Position numbers and translations under genes: made by a program
Shown: positions 15,585 through 24,839 of the stretch, in pieces
How positions within the stretch are numbered: position 1 is the first letter of the stretch
How the letters are laid out: every line of letters begins with the position of its first letter
Assembly (NCBI GenBank): GCA_964511215.1
Contig: CAZEER010000024.1
Coordinates: 1-29,345, forward strand
Direction of reading: 5' to 3'
Length of the DNA stretch: 29,345 nucleotides
Source: CAZEER01 sp964511215
GTDB taxonomy: Bacteria > Fidelibacterota > Marinisomatia > Marinisomatales > UBA1611
Notes under the pieces: model-generated
Databases searched by the model: none
Seen by the model: only the letters and a program-made list of their open reading frames with translations
Told to the model about the DNA's origin: nothing

Positions 15585-16880
15585 TTGTTCAGATTTTATA
15601 TTCTACTTAGTATGTCAGTCTGCATATTGATGATAAACAATTCATGTAATAAAAAAGGCCCCAACAATAAAAACGATTGGAATCTTATCTGGCAAGATGA
15701 GTTTAATACAGAGGAGTTAGATCTATCGAAGTGGACTTTTGACATAGGAACTGGGGCTCATTCATTTGAAGATTTTGGTAATAGTTCTCCTTATTTTGCA
15801 CCTGATGATTTTCCACGCGATAATTTTTCAGTTCGCTGGGAAGGAAAAATAAAAATTGATCACACTTGTGAATATACCTTTTACACTATCTCAGATGATG
15901 GTGTAAGACTCATTATAAATAATGAAATTTTGATTGATAACTGGGACCCTCAACCGCCTACCGAAAAAAAAGGTAAAATCAGCCTGACAAAAAACAGCAT
16001 CTATTCTATCGTAATTGAATATTTTGAAGAAGGTGGCGGAGAAGCAATGATACTTGGATGGGAAAATGAAAAATTTTCAAAAAGACTGGTCCCAAGTTCA
16101 CATCTAATTACACCAAGTGGTAAGGAAGGACTGAGGGGTACTTATTATAGAAATAAAGAACTTAAAAAATCCAAAGATGAATCTCCTATCGTAAGAATTG
16201 ACAAAGGAATTAATTGGGTCACTGGCGGCGGATGGGGAAATAACGAATCTCAATACTATACTGATAATCCAAAAAATATTAGGGTTAAGAATGGAAAAAT
16301 GATTATTGAAGCCCGAAGAGAATTTTTTCGCGGTTCTAACTATACAAGCGCCCGAATAAAAACTAAAAACAGTTGGAAATATGGTCGATTTGAGATCCGG
16401 GCAAAGCTACCACCAGGAAGAGGAACTTGGAGCGCTCTGTGGGCACTACCCACAGACTGGAAATATGGGGACTGGCCTCTTAGTGGTGAAATTGATATTA
16501 TGGAGCATGTTGGGTTTGATGAAGATGTAATTGTAACGAGCCTCCATAATGCTGCTCTCTCTGCTGGTGGTATTGGTGGAACTGATCAGCACGGATTTAT
16601 AAAAAAACCAAATGTATGCAAAGAATTCAATAACTATATCCTGGAATGGGATGAAAAAGAAATTCTAATAAAAGTGAATGACAAACTGTCACTTCGATAC
16701 CCTAAAAATGATAAAAACTGGGCAAAATGGCCTTTTGATCAGAGATTTCATTTAATCTTTAATATTGCAGTTGGTGGATCATGGGGGGGTGCTAAAGGTA
16801 TTGATGATAATGCCTTCCCAACAAAAATGGAGATTGATTACGTAAGAGTCTTTTCCAAAAACCCTTACAAAAAAATATAA
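15585..16880 (+). CDS. GH16 laminarinase-like lipoprotein with inserted PA14 domain
   Basis: 431-aa predicted endo-beta-1,3-glucanase anchored in a membrane. The hydrophobic N-terminus ends in NNSC (C21), a likely lipobox of relaxed form. The TTG start at 15585 supplies the positively charged n-region; an ATG at 15612 would remove most of the signal. GH16 begins at about 32 (WNLIWQDEFN, LSKWTFDIGTG), is interrupted at about 58-214 by a PA14 domain (DNFSVRWEGKIK, YTFYTISDDGVRLIINNE, IEYFEEGGG, EGLRGTYYRN), and resumes with GWGNNESQYYTD. The active site GEIDIMEH gives E302 nucleophile, D304 and E307 acid/base; the EIDIME spacing is typical of laminarinases rather than licheninases. C-terminal GH16 signatures (GGSWGG, EIDYVRVF) are intact. 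It is followed with no gap by the ABC solute-binding gene. PA14 probably binds glucan. Substrate specificity is inferred from the motif. Confidence 0.9.
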   Translation: MFRFYILLSMSVCILMINNSCNKKGPNNKNDWNLIWQDEFNTEELDLSKWTFDIGTGAHSFEDFGNSSPYFAPDDFPRDNFSVRWEGKIKIDHTCEYTFYTISDDGVRLIINNEILIDNWDPQPPTEKKGKISLTKNSIYSIVIEYFEEGGGEAMILGWENEKFSKRLVPSSHLITPSGKEGLRGTYYRNKELKKSKDESPIVRIDKGINWVTGGGWGNNESQYYTDNPKNIRVKNGKMIIEARREFFRGSNYTSARIKTKNSWKYGRFEIRAKLPPGRGTWSALWALPTDWKYGDWPLSGEIDIMEHVGFDEDVIVTSLHNAALSAGGIGGTDQHGFIKKPNVCKEFNNYILEWDEKEILIKVNDKLSLRYPKNDKNWAKWPFDQRFHLIFNIAVGGSWGGAKGIDDNAFPTKMEIDYVRVFSKNPYKKI

Positions 16881-18530
16881 ATGATACATAAAATTTTATA
16901 TCAAACCTTCATTTTGGTATTATTTATTTTTTGCTCCTGCGAAAAAAAAATAACTAGGGACAGAGAAGGTCTAATAATATATCAGGAACAATTTTTATCT
17001 TGGGTAAGAAACTTTGAACCTCTAAACCCAGCGTCAGTCCCAAGGTGGCCAACAAGAGGTGGTATTTATGAGCCCCTCTATATATATAACCCTATTAAAG
17101 CGGAGTGGGTTCCTTGGCTGGCAACGAACTATGAATGGCAAAACAATAATAAAAAATTGTTGTTTACAATTAGAGAAGGGGTTCTATGGTCAGACGGTAA
17201 ACCTTTTGATGCGCATGACGTTGCTTATACTTTTAATTTGACCAAAAAATTTCCAGCGTTAGACACACGTAATTCATGGGAATATCTAAAAAATGTAGTC
17301 GCTATATCTAATACAATATTAGAAGTTACTTTCAACCGGGTTTATGTTCCGGGATTTGATGCCGTAGCAGGGACTTATATTGTGCCAAAGCATATTTGGG
17401 AGGACCTAGAAGACCCTCTGAAATTTAGTAATCCAAACCCGGTAGGCACTGGCCCATATACTGAAGTATTACGGTTTGATAGCCAGATATGGGAGCTAGG
17501 AAAAAATGATAATTATTGGCAACCAGAAAAACCATATGTAGATAAACTAATATTTCCCGCATTCTCCAGTAATGAACAGGTGACACTTGCTTTACTAAGT
17601 GGAGAACTCGACTGGTCAGGTGCCTTTATCCCAGCGATCGATCGAATTTTTGTTGATAAAGACCCGAAACATCATCGCTATTGGTTTCCTAATACTGGTT
17701 ATTCAACATTCTTACATACGAATACTAAAAATCCTGTTTTAAGCGATGTAAGAGTTAGAAAAGCAATAAGCTATGCGATTGACCGTGAACAGGTGGTTAA
17801 AGTTGGGATGTATAACTATACAACACCTGCCCATGTGACTAGCCTATCAGGCCCAATGGCTAAGTGGCATTCACCTGATATTACTAGTAAAGAAAATTGG
17901 ACATCCTACGACCTCCAAAAAGCTAACAAGCTTTTGGATGATGCTGGCTATATACTAAATAATAAAAGGCAACGATTAAAAAAAGATGGGTCGCCACTGG
18001 ATCTTGATATAATCGTAGTTTCTGGATGGAGTGATTGGATTCGATCAGCACAAGTAATAAGCCAGAACCTAAACAAGGTTGGTATTAAAGCAAAAGTAAG
18101 GACCTATGACTTTGGCGCCTGGATTGGACGAATGCAAAGAGGTGACTTTGAAATGTCTATAGGATGGGCAGAAAAAGGTGCAAATCCTTATAATTTTTTT
18201 AAGGGTATGATGTTTTCTGAATATGTAAAACCCATTGGAGAGGTAGCAGATGTAAACTGGCATAGGTTTGGGTCAACAAAAGCAGATCTATTAATTAAAA
18301 CACTCGAGAAAACTTCTGATGAAAAGAGAATAAAAAATATCATTCACGATCTACAATATTTGTTTATAGAGCACGCCCCAGGTATCCCTCTTTTTGCCGA
18401 GCCTGCTTGGGGAGAGTGTAATACAAAATTCTTCAAAAATTTTCCGAGTAAAGATAATCCATACGGACCTCTTTCTAACAATGAACAACCTAGTTTTATT
18501 TTTACTTTAATAAACGTTAAAAAACGATGA
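16881..18530 (+). CDS. ABC transporter substrate-binding lipoprotein, family 5 (oligosaccharide type)
   Basis: 549 aa, SBP_bac_5 family. The lipoprotein signal ends in FCSC (C20). Family hallmarks are visible: YNPIKAEWVPWLATNYEW, LLFTIREGVLWSDGKPFDAHDVAYTF, NPVGTGPYTEV and VRKAISYAIDREQVV. Members of this family bind peptides, but a subgroup, including Thermotoga cellobiose- and laminaribiose-binding proteins, binds beta-glucan oligomers. The surrounding glucanase genes make that the likely ligand here. The ATG follows the GH16 stop immediately, and its stop overlaps the first permease start (ATGA). It probably delivers periplasmic oligosaccharides to the permease pair. Confidence 0.9.
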   Translation: MIHKILYQTFILVLFIFCSCEKKITRDREGLIIYQEQFLSWVRNFEPLNPASVPRWPTRGGIYEPLYIYNPIKAEWVPWLATNYEWQNNNKKLLFTIREGVLWSDGKPFDAHDVAYTFNLTKKFPALDTRNSWEYLKNVVAISNTILEVTFNRVYVPGFDAVAGTYIVPKHIWEDLEDPLKFSNPNPVGTGPYTEVLRFDSQIWELGKNDNYWQPEKPYVDKLIFPAFSSNEQVTLALLSGELDWSGAFIPAIDRIFVDKDPKHHRYWFPNTGYSTFLHTNTKNPVLSDVRVRKAISYAIDREQVVKVGMYNYTTPAHVTSLSGPMAKWHSPDITSKENWTSYDLQKANKLLDDAGYILNNKRQRLKKDGSPLDLDIIVVSGWSDWIRSAQVISQNLNKVGIKAKVRTYDFGAWIGRMQRGDFEMSIGWAEKGANPYNFFKGMMFSEYVKPIGEVADVNWHRFGSTKADLLIKTLEKTSDEKRIKNIIHDLQYLFIEHAPGIPLFAEPAWGECNTKFFKNFPSKDNPYGPLSNNEQPSFIFTLINVKKR

Positions 18531-19513
18531 GCAAATCAATCTCATATCTTATTCGTCGCCTTGGCTTCTACTTAGTTGCTGCGTTTGCAGCTCTAACACT
18601 AAATTTTATTATACCTCGCATGATGCCAGGAGACCCAGCGTCAATTATTTTTGCAAGGTTTAGAGGTAAGCTAAAGCCAGAAGCAATAGAAGCGATGAGA
18701 CAAAGCTTTGGGCTGACAAATGATCCGTTGTTGGTTCAATACTGGTCTTATCTAAAAGGAATATTAGGAGGAAACTTGGGAACCTCTATTGCCTACTTCC
18801 CCGAGCCTGTTGCAGATATTATTTCCAGTGGGCTGTTTTGGACAATATTTTTGGCAGGATCTTCTCTGATAGTTGCATTTTCGATTGGAACTCTTCTGGG
18901 TGTTTTTATAGCCTGGAATAGAACCGGGAGACTAGACACGCTTTTACCACCAACATTGGCATTTTTAGGAGCTTTCCCATATTTTTGGTTGGCAATGTTA
19001 TCACTCTACATTTTTGGTTTTTCCTTAAATTGGTTTCCCCTAGGTCATGCCTATGGGAATGAGGTGACGCCTGGTCCAAATTTATCCTTTATATTGAGCG
19101 TAATATATCACGCAACCCTGCCTGCATTCACAATGATTTTTGTAAGCCTTGGTGGCTGGATGCTCTCCATGCGAAATACTATGATAAGTACTCTTGGTGC
19201 TGACTATATAACCTTTGCGAATGCAAAGGGTATATCATCAAGACTTATCATGCTGCGGTATGCTGCACGCAATGCAATCCTACCCAACCTCACTGGATTT
19301 GGAATGGCCTTAGGGTTTATTCTTAGCGGCGCCTTGCTTACAGAAATAATTTTTTCTTATCCTGGTCAGGGCTACCTTCTCCTACAGGCTGTAAAGTCAC
19401 AAGACTTTCCTCTTATGCAGGGAATCTTCATGACCATTACTTTTGCAGTTCTTGCGGCAAACTGGCTGGTAGACATTGCCATTCTAATTTTCGACCCGCG
19501 GACACGCAAATGA
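18527..19513 (+). CDS. ABC transporter permease, DppB/OppB type
   Basis: 328-aa inner-membrane permease. It begins with the conserved family N-terminus (ISYLIRRLGFYLVAAFAALT, NFIIPRMMPGDPA), has about six hydrophobic segments, and carries the ATPase-contact EAA loop near DYITFANAKGISSRLIMLRY, then ARNAILPNLTGFG. Length and pattern are normal. It overlaps both the solute-binding gene upstream and the second permease downstream by 4 nt (ATGA), so it should be translationally coupled. Oligosaccharide transport is inferred from neighbours. Confidence 0.92.
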   Translation: MSKSISYLIRRLGFYLVAAFAALTLNFIIPRMMPGDPASIIFARFRGKLKPEAIEAMRQSFGLTNDPLLVQYWSYLKGILGGNLGTSIAYFPEPVADIISSGLFWTIFLAGSSLIVAFSIGTLLGVFIAWNRTGRLDTLLPPTLAFLGAFPYFWLAMLSLYIFGFSLNWFPLGHAYGNEVTPGPNLSFILSVIYHATLPAFTMIFVSLGGWMLSMRNTMISTLGADYITFANAKGISSRLIMLRYAARNAILPNLTGFGMALGFILSGALLTEIIFSYPGQGYLLLQAVKSQDFPLMQGIFMTITFAVLAANWLVDIAILIFDPRTRK

Positions 19514-20445
19514 AAAATAAGATTCAACATAGTAGTATCGTTACTCGCTGGTTTGCTGGAATCATCAGCAATAAAAAAGCATTAGCAGGAAGCTGCATCA
19601 TATTATTTTTTGTTTTTATTGCAATTATAGGACCATTTTTGATTCAATCACCTACAGACTTTCTAGGCACACCTTTGTCTCCTCCATCCTTTAAGCATCT
19701 CTTTGGGACAAATGGGCAGGGGCAAGATGTGTTTTCCCAAACTATATCTGGAGCAAGACAAACGCTCTTTGTTGGCTTCAGCACAGGTATTTTAGTTGTT
19801 CTTATTGGTGCGTTAATTGGAGGTATTGCAGGATACTATGGGGGGCAGACAGATGATATTTTATCACTGGTTATAAATATATTTTTAGTCATGCCTGGGC
19901 TTCCTCTGATGGTAATACTTGCCAGCTGGCTTCCACCTGGCCCTGGAACTTTGTTAGGGGTCTTGGTGCTTACGGGTTGGGCTTGGAACGCTCGCGTAAT
20001 ACGATCGCAAATGATGACTTTTAGAAATCGTGATTTCGTTTCTGCTGCTATTATTAGCGGGGAAAAAAATATTAGAATAATTATCGTTGAGATTATGCCT
20101 CGAATGTTGTCTTTGCTGGCATCATCATTTATTGGAGCATCGATATATGCTATAGGAGCACAGGTTGGCCTTGAATTTCTAGGGCTGGGAGATATTAGCA
20201 CAGTAACATGGGGAACAAATCTGTATTGGGCAAGCAATGACCTAGCCTTGCTTACTGAGTCTTGGTGGACTTTCGTGCCCACAGGACTCAGCATTGCCAT
20301 TGTGAGCTTTGCACTTACATTAATCAATTTTGGGATTGATGAGGTAACTAATCCAAGGCTGATTTCTGAAAGATTGTGGCGTAATAAGGTGCCTCGAAAT
20401 ATGATTACCAATGGAATAACACCTGTATTAAAAAAACATGAATAA
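19510..20445 (+). CDS. ABC transporter permease, DppC/OppC type
   Basis: 311-aa inner-membrane permease. The N-terminal cytoplasmic stretch leads into a first membrane segment (SCIILFFVFIAIIGPFLIQS), then the conserved HLFGTNGQGQDVFSQTISGAR region, several membrane spans and an EAA-like loop (DFVSAAIISGEKNIRIIIVE, then IMPRML). It pairs with the DppB-type permease. It overlaps that gene by 4 nt and the ATPase gene by 8 nt. Confidence 0.92.
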   Translation: MKNKIQHSSIVTRWFAGIISNKKALAGSCIILFFVFIAIIGPFLIQSPTDFLGTPLSPPSFKHLFGTNGQGQDVFSQTISGARQTLFVGFSTGILVVLIGALIGGIAGYYGGQTDDILSLVINIFLVMPGLPLMVILASWLPPGPGTLLGVLVLTGWAWNARVIRSQMMTFRNRDFVSAAIISGEKNIRIIIVEIMPRMLSLLASSFIGASIYAIGAQVGLEFLGLGDISTVTWGTNLYWASNDLALLTESWWTFVPTGLSIAIVSFALTLINFGIDEVTNPRLISERLWRNKVPRNMITNGITPVLKKHE

Positions 20446-22111
20446 ACCTTTGATATCTGTAGAAAAATTATCTGTGAATTACATTACAGATACAGGATCT
20501 GTAAAAGCTGTTAACAATGTATCTTTTGAAATTAATTCTGGAGAAATTTTTGGACTCGTAGGGGAATCTGGGAGCGGGAAAAGCACAGTAGTTCAGGCAA
20601 TGATGCGCATACTGCCACCGCCTGCACTGATTAGTAATGGATCTGTCAAGATTAATAATAGAGACATTCTCTCTGTAGTAGATTCTGAAGTACTAGGATT
20701 CCGGTGGAAAGAAATTTCTATTGTAATGCAGAGCGCATTAAATGCATTAAATCCGGTTCTATCAGTGCGCGAACAAATATGTGATGTATTAAAAACACAT
20801 AAAGGGCTGCTGGGAACTTTGGCACATAATCGCGCTAAAGAATTACTGTCTCTTGTAGATATAGATAGAGATCGTTTAAATAGCTATCCTCACCAATTAT
20901 CCGGAGGCATGAAACAGCGTATCGTAATTGCTATTGCACTTGCTATCATGCCACCGATTATTATCATGGATGAGCCCACCACTGCACTTGATGTTATCGT
21001 AGAACGTGAAATTCTAGCAAAAATTATTGAACTCAGAAAAAAACTGGGTTTTACAATTTTGTTTATTACCCATGATCTGAATTTGCTTCTTGATTTTGCT
21101 GATAGACTTGCAATAATGAAAGATGGAAAAATATTGGAATTGGATAATGTGAAAAATATTCAAAAAGGTGGTAGGCATCCATACACTAAAAAATTAATTG
21201 ATTCAATTCCTTCAGCATCAGGTGCTCGCCAAAAGGGTTTGTTCTCAAAGCCAGAGTCTCTGGATTTTCCTGATATGCCAATCCTAGAGGTGCAAAACCT
21301 TAACAAAATATTTCAATCATCTGAACTTTTTAAAAAAGACAAATTGATAGCTGTTAATGATGTTTCATTTAAAGTGTCCCAAGGAGAGATAGTTGGTCTA
21401 GTCGGCGAGTCTGGAAGCGGTAAAAGCACAATCGCAAAACTAGTTACGCGTTTAATACGTCCTACATCAGGAACAATCTATCTAAATGGTGAAAATAAAA
21501 AAGTTTCCGAGTCTCGCAATGTACCACTCGAATATAGGAAAATTGTTCAGATGGTTTTTCAGGATCCTTTTGGCTCTCTCAATTCCATACACACTGTGTA
21601 TCATCATTTAGCCAGACCTCTATTAAGACATAGACTCAAAAGTGAGAATGAATTATTTCTATATATTGTTCATTTGCTTGAAACAGTAGGATTATCTCCA
21701 GGAGAAAAATTCGCTGAAAAATTTCCGCATGAAATGTCAGGGGGTGAAAGGCAGCGGGTGGCAATAGCACGAGCGTTAAGTCTGGAACCTCAGATTATTG
21801 TAGCAGATGAGCCAACGTCTATGCTTGACGTTTCAATACGAATGGATATTCTTGAAATTTTTGCAAAAATGCGCAAAGAAAACAATTTAACTGTTTTATT
21901 TATAACGCATGATCTAGCGTCCGCTAGATATTTAGCAGATAGGATTATCGTCTTGAAGGATGGATCGATAATTGAAGAAGGAGCATCTGAGGATTTAATA
22001 CAATCTCCAATCCAAAAATATACAAAACAGTTAGTTCGAGCAGCTTCACCTGGGTGGTTCCATAGTCTTTATAAAAATTCTGATAATAAGGAAAGTAAAA
22101 ATGATCGATAA
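20438..22111 (+). CDS. Fused double ABC ATPase (DppD-DppF type)
   Basis: 557 aa with two complete nucleotide-binding domains in one chain. First half: Walker A GESGSGKST (42-50), Q-loop Q98, signature LSGGMKQR (154-161), Walker B IIIMDEPT (174-181), H-loop H212. Second half: Walker A GESGSGKST (323-331), Q375, signature MSGGERQR (433-440), Walker B IIVADEPT (453-460), H491. The oligopeptide-family C-terminal element follows each half (RHPYTKKLIDSIP and SPIQKYTKQLVRAA). It powers the adjacent permease pair. Fusion of the two subunits is common in the family and fixes their stoichiometry. It overlaps the GH1 gene by 11 nt. Confidence 0.95.
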   Translation: MNKPLISVEKLSVNYITDTGSVKAVNNVSFEINSGEIFGLVGESGSGKSTVVQAMMRILPPPALISNGSVKINNRDILSVVDSEVLGFRWKEISIVMQSALNALNPVLSVREQICDVLKTHKGLLGTLAHNRAKELLSLVDIDRDRLNSYPHQLSGGMKQRIVIAIALAIMPPIIIMDEPTTALDVIVEREILAKIIELRKKLGFTILFITHDLNLLLDFADRLAIMKDGKILELDNVKNIQKGGRHPYTKKLIDSIPSASGARQKGLFSKPESLDFPDMPILEVQNLNKIFQSSELFKKDKLIAVNDVSFKVSQGEIVGLVGESGSGKSTIAKLVTRLIRPTSGTIYLNGENKKVSESRNVPLEYRKIVQMVFQDPFGSLNSIHTVYHHLARPLLRHRLKSENELFLYIVHLLETVGLSPGEKFAEKFPHEMSGGERQRVAIARALSLEPQIIVADEPTSMLDVSIRMDILEIFAKMRKENNLTVLFITHDLASARYLADRIIVLKDGSIIEEGASEDLIQSPIQKYTKQLVRAASPGWFHSLYKNSDNKESKNDR

Positions 22112-23462
22112 AAATAATTTTCCCAAAGATTTTATATGGGGAACTGCCACCTCTAGCTATCAAATTGAAGGTGCACCAGATACAGATGGTAAGGGCCCAT
22201 CCGTGTGGGACACATTTAGCCACAGTAATGGTAATATAAAAAACGGAGACACTGGAGATATCGCATGCGACCATTATCATTTATGGCCAGACGATTTAGA
22301 ACTATTAAAAAACCTTGGAGTAGACTCATATCGTTTTTCTATTAGCTGGCCAAGGATTTTCCCAACCGGTAAAGAAAATGTTCCAAATCAAAAGGGGTTA
22401 GATTTCTATAGCCGTTTAGTTGATGCTCTTCTAGAAAATAATATTACCCCTTTCATCACATTAAACCACTGGGATATTCCACAAGGCCTAGAAGATGAAG
22501 GTGGGTGGCCAAATAGAATGATGGTTGATGCATTTATTAAATACAGTTTTCATACAAGTAAACACCTTGGGGATCGGGTTAAATATTGGATCACTCACAA
22601 TGAACCGTGGTGCGTTAGTCACATAGGGTATATCGCTGGGCACAAACCACCTGGACTTAAAAATAATTGGCCAAAGAGCCTTGCTGCTGCACATCATTTG
22701 CTGCTATCACATGGTATGTCTTTGCCAGAGATAAAAAATAATTCTAAAGGTTCTGAAATCGGAATTACACTTAATCTTAATACAGCTATACCAGCATCAC
22801 CTAGTAAATATGATGAAGAGGCCTGTAGATTTTTTGACGGTATGTTCAATCGACTTTTTCTGGAACCTTTATATGAAAAACGATATCCACTGGATCTCTT
22901 TGATAAACTTAAAAAAAGAAATGATATTGTAGATAGTGATATAGATTTTATTCAAGATAACGATCTTGAACTCATTTCAACAAAAACTGATTTTTTAGGA
23001 GTCAATTACTATAGCCGTGGTGTAATTCGAAATGAAGAAATAGATGAAAATAAAAATCTACCAAAAAATGTTAAAATGGGGCCCAATACTGATTTTGGCT
23101 GGGAGGTATACCCACCTGGCATCTATGATTTACTAATCAAATTAAAAAACAAATATGGCGTGGAAGACATTTATATAACTGAGAATGGTTGCTCTTATAA
23201 TGATGGTCCTAGGTTAGATAAAAAAATACATGATCAACGAAGGATAGATTATCATCAATCTCATTTAGATGAAATACAAAAAGCAATCAAAAATGGTGTT
23301 AAATGTAAAGGTTATTTTGCTTGGTCATTGATGGATAATTTTGAATGGGCACAGGGATTTAGCCAGCGTTTTGGACTTGTTTGGGTTGATTTTAATTCTT
23401 TGGAAAGAATTCCAAAAGAGAGCTACTACTGGTACAAAAGTTATATTTCTAAAAATAAATAA
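22101..23462 (+). CDS. GH1 beta-glucosidase
   Basis: 453 aa, the typical length for family GH1, with no signal peptide and so cytoplasmic. The N-terminal signature FIWGTATSSYQIEGA is followed by NHWDIP, ITHNEPW (acid/base E168), VNYYSR, YITENG (nucleophile E361) and the aglycone/glycone region WSLMDNFEWAQGF (W408, E415, W416). All expected active-site residues are present. It hydrolyses terminal beta-glucosyl residues from imported oligomers to glucose; laminaribiose or cellobiose are the expected substrates in this setting. It is coupled to the transporter by the 11-nt overlap upstream, and the GH30 gene follows after 12 nt. Confidence 0.95.
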   Translation: MIDKNNFPKDFIWGTATSSYQIEGAPDTDGKGPSVWDTFSHSNGNIKNGDTGDIACDHYHLWPDDLELLKNLGVDSYRFSISWPRIFPTGKENVPNQKGLDFYSRLVDALLENNITPFITLNHWDIPQGLEDEGGWPNRMMVDAFIKYSFHTSKHLGDRVKYWITHNEPWCVSHIGYIAGHKPPGLKNNWPKSLAAAHHLLLSHGMSLPEIKNNSKGSEIGITLNLNTAIPASPSKYDEEACRFFDGMFNRLFLEPLYEKRYPLDLFDKLKKRNDIVDSDIDFIQDNDLELISTKTDFLGVNYYSRGVIRNEEIDENKNLPKNVKMGPNTDFGWEVYPPGIYDLLIKLKNKYGVEDIYITENGCSYNDGPRLDKKIHDQRRIDYHQSHLDEIQKAIKNGVKCKGYFAWSLMDNFEWAQGFSQRFGLVWVDFNSLERIPKESYYWYKSYISKNK

Positions 23463-23474
23463 AAGAGCAAAAGA

Positions 23475-24818
23475 ATGAGTTCATCTAGTAATGTTTCAAT
23501 TTATATAACATCTAAAGATTCAAATAATAGAATAAAAAAAATCCCTGAAAATCAAATATCTGTTGAATCAAAAGCTGGATCAAAAACTATCAGAATACAT
23601 AAAAACCATCAACGGCAAAGTATTTTAGGATTTGGTGGTGCTTTTACAGAAGCATCCGCAAGTATTTATGACCAGCTTGGTTCAGATAGCAAAAATGAAA
23701 TTATTGAAGCCTATTTTGGTGAAAATGGAAACGCCTACAACATGGGAAGAACTCATATCAATAGCTGCGATTTTTCTCTTGGGAATTACGCTTATTGCGA
23801 AATAGAGGATAAAGAATTAAATAATTTTTCTATTGATAGAGATAAAAAAATACTTATCCCATTTATAAAGGATGCATTAAAAAACGCAAAGACAAAAATT
23901 TATTTAATGGCCTCTCCTTGGAGCCCTCCTCACTGGATGAAATCAAATGGTCAGATGAACCATGGTGGAAAATTAAAGATCGAATTTCAGGATACCTGGG
24001 CAAATTATTATTGCAAATATATTAACTTTTATGAAAATGAAGGAGTTCCTATCTGGGGAATTTCTGTGCAAAACGAACCTGAAGCAGTCCAAACCTGGGA
24101 CTCATGCATATATACCGGTGAAGAGGAACGTGATTTTATAAAGAACTTTTTAGGACCTGCTCTTGAAAAAAATAAATTCCTTGATAAAAAACTCATTATT
24201 TGGGATCACAATAGAGATCTCATGCTTAAACGTGCAAGAGCAGTTCTATCTGACCCTGTTGCCGCAAAATATGTATGGGGGACCGGTTTCCACTGGTACA
24301 ATGGAGACTACTTTGATGAAGTGCAAAAAGTTCATGATGAATTCCCAGATAAAGAATTAATCTTTACAGAAGGCTGTCAGGAAGAAGGGCCTCACATCGG
24401 GTCTTGGGATTTAGGTGAGCGATATGCAACGTCTATTATAAACGATCTCAACAGATGGACAGTCGCCTGGATAGATTGGAACCTACTCCTAGATGAGAGA
24501 GGGGGGCCAAACCACGTTGGTAATTATTGTAGCGCTCCTATAATAGTTAATACCAAATCACAAGAGATATTATATCAAAGCTCCTACTTCTATCTTGGCC
24601 ATTTCTCCAGATTTTTTAAACGAGGCGATAAAATAATTGAATGTGAGAATAATACAGATAACCTACTCTCTCTTTCAGCCATCAATAAAAATGAAAAAAT
24701 ATCTACCACAATAATGAATAAAGAAAATAAAAGTGTCGACTTCTTCTATGAAAACGATTTAGATACTAAATCTTTTTCAATACCTGCTCGATCAATTATT
24801 ACTATCATTGAGAAGTAG
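23475..24818 (+). CDS. GH30 beta-glucosidase / beta-1,6-glucanase-like enzyme
   Basis: 447 aa, (beta/alpha)8 barrel plus beta-sandwich of family GH30. Signatures: ILGFGGAFTEASA (50-62), MASPWSPPHWMK, SVQNEPEAVQTWDSC (acid/base E201), LIFTEGCQEE (nucleophile E299), WIDWNLLLDERGGPNHVGNY, and the C-terminal sandwich ending IPARSIITIIEK. It has no signal peptide, so it should act in the cytoplasm on imported oligomers. In laminarin loci GH30 enzymes commonly remove beta-1,6-linked glucose branches, and that is the likely job here. The subfamily (GH30_1 or GH30_3) cannot be fixed from the sequence alone. It is preceded by an AAAAGAG stretch that may serve as ribosome-binding site. Confidence 0.9.
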   Translation: MSSSSNVSIYITSKDSNNRIKKIPENQISVESKAGSKTIRIHKNHQRQSILGFGGAFTEASASIYDQLGSDSKNEIIEAYFGENGNAYNMGRTHINSCDFSLGNYAYCEIEDKELNNFSIDRDKKILIPFIKDALKNAKTKIYLMASPWSPPHWMKSNGQMNHGGKLKIEFQDTWANYYCKYINFYENEGVPIWGISVQNEPEAVQTWDSCIYTGEEERDFIKNFLGPALEKNKFLDKKLIIWDHNRDLMLKRARAVLSDPVAAKYVWGTGFHWYNGDYFDEVQKVHDEFPDKELIFTEGCQEEGPHIGSWDLGERYATSIINDLNRWTVAWIDWNLLLDERGGPNHVGNYCSAPIIVNTKSQEILYQSSYFYLGHFSRFFKRGDKIIECENNTDNLLSLSAINKNEKISTTIMNKENKSVDFFYENDLDTKSFSIPARSIITIIEK

Positions 24819-24839
24819 TAAAAAAGAACCATAACAATT

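Noticed and set aside
19836..20411. 191-codon open frame on the minus strand
   Set aside because: It is antisense to the DppC-type permease, has no recognisable domain, and lies within an uninterrupted ABC operon.
16881..20445. Plain dipeptide/nickel transporter
   Set aside because: The protein family allows it, but the genes are fused into an operon of glucan enzymes with overlapping starts, so oligosaccharide import is more likely.
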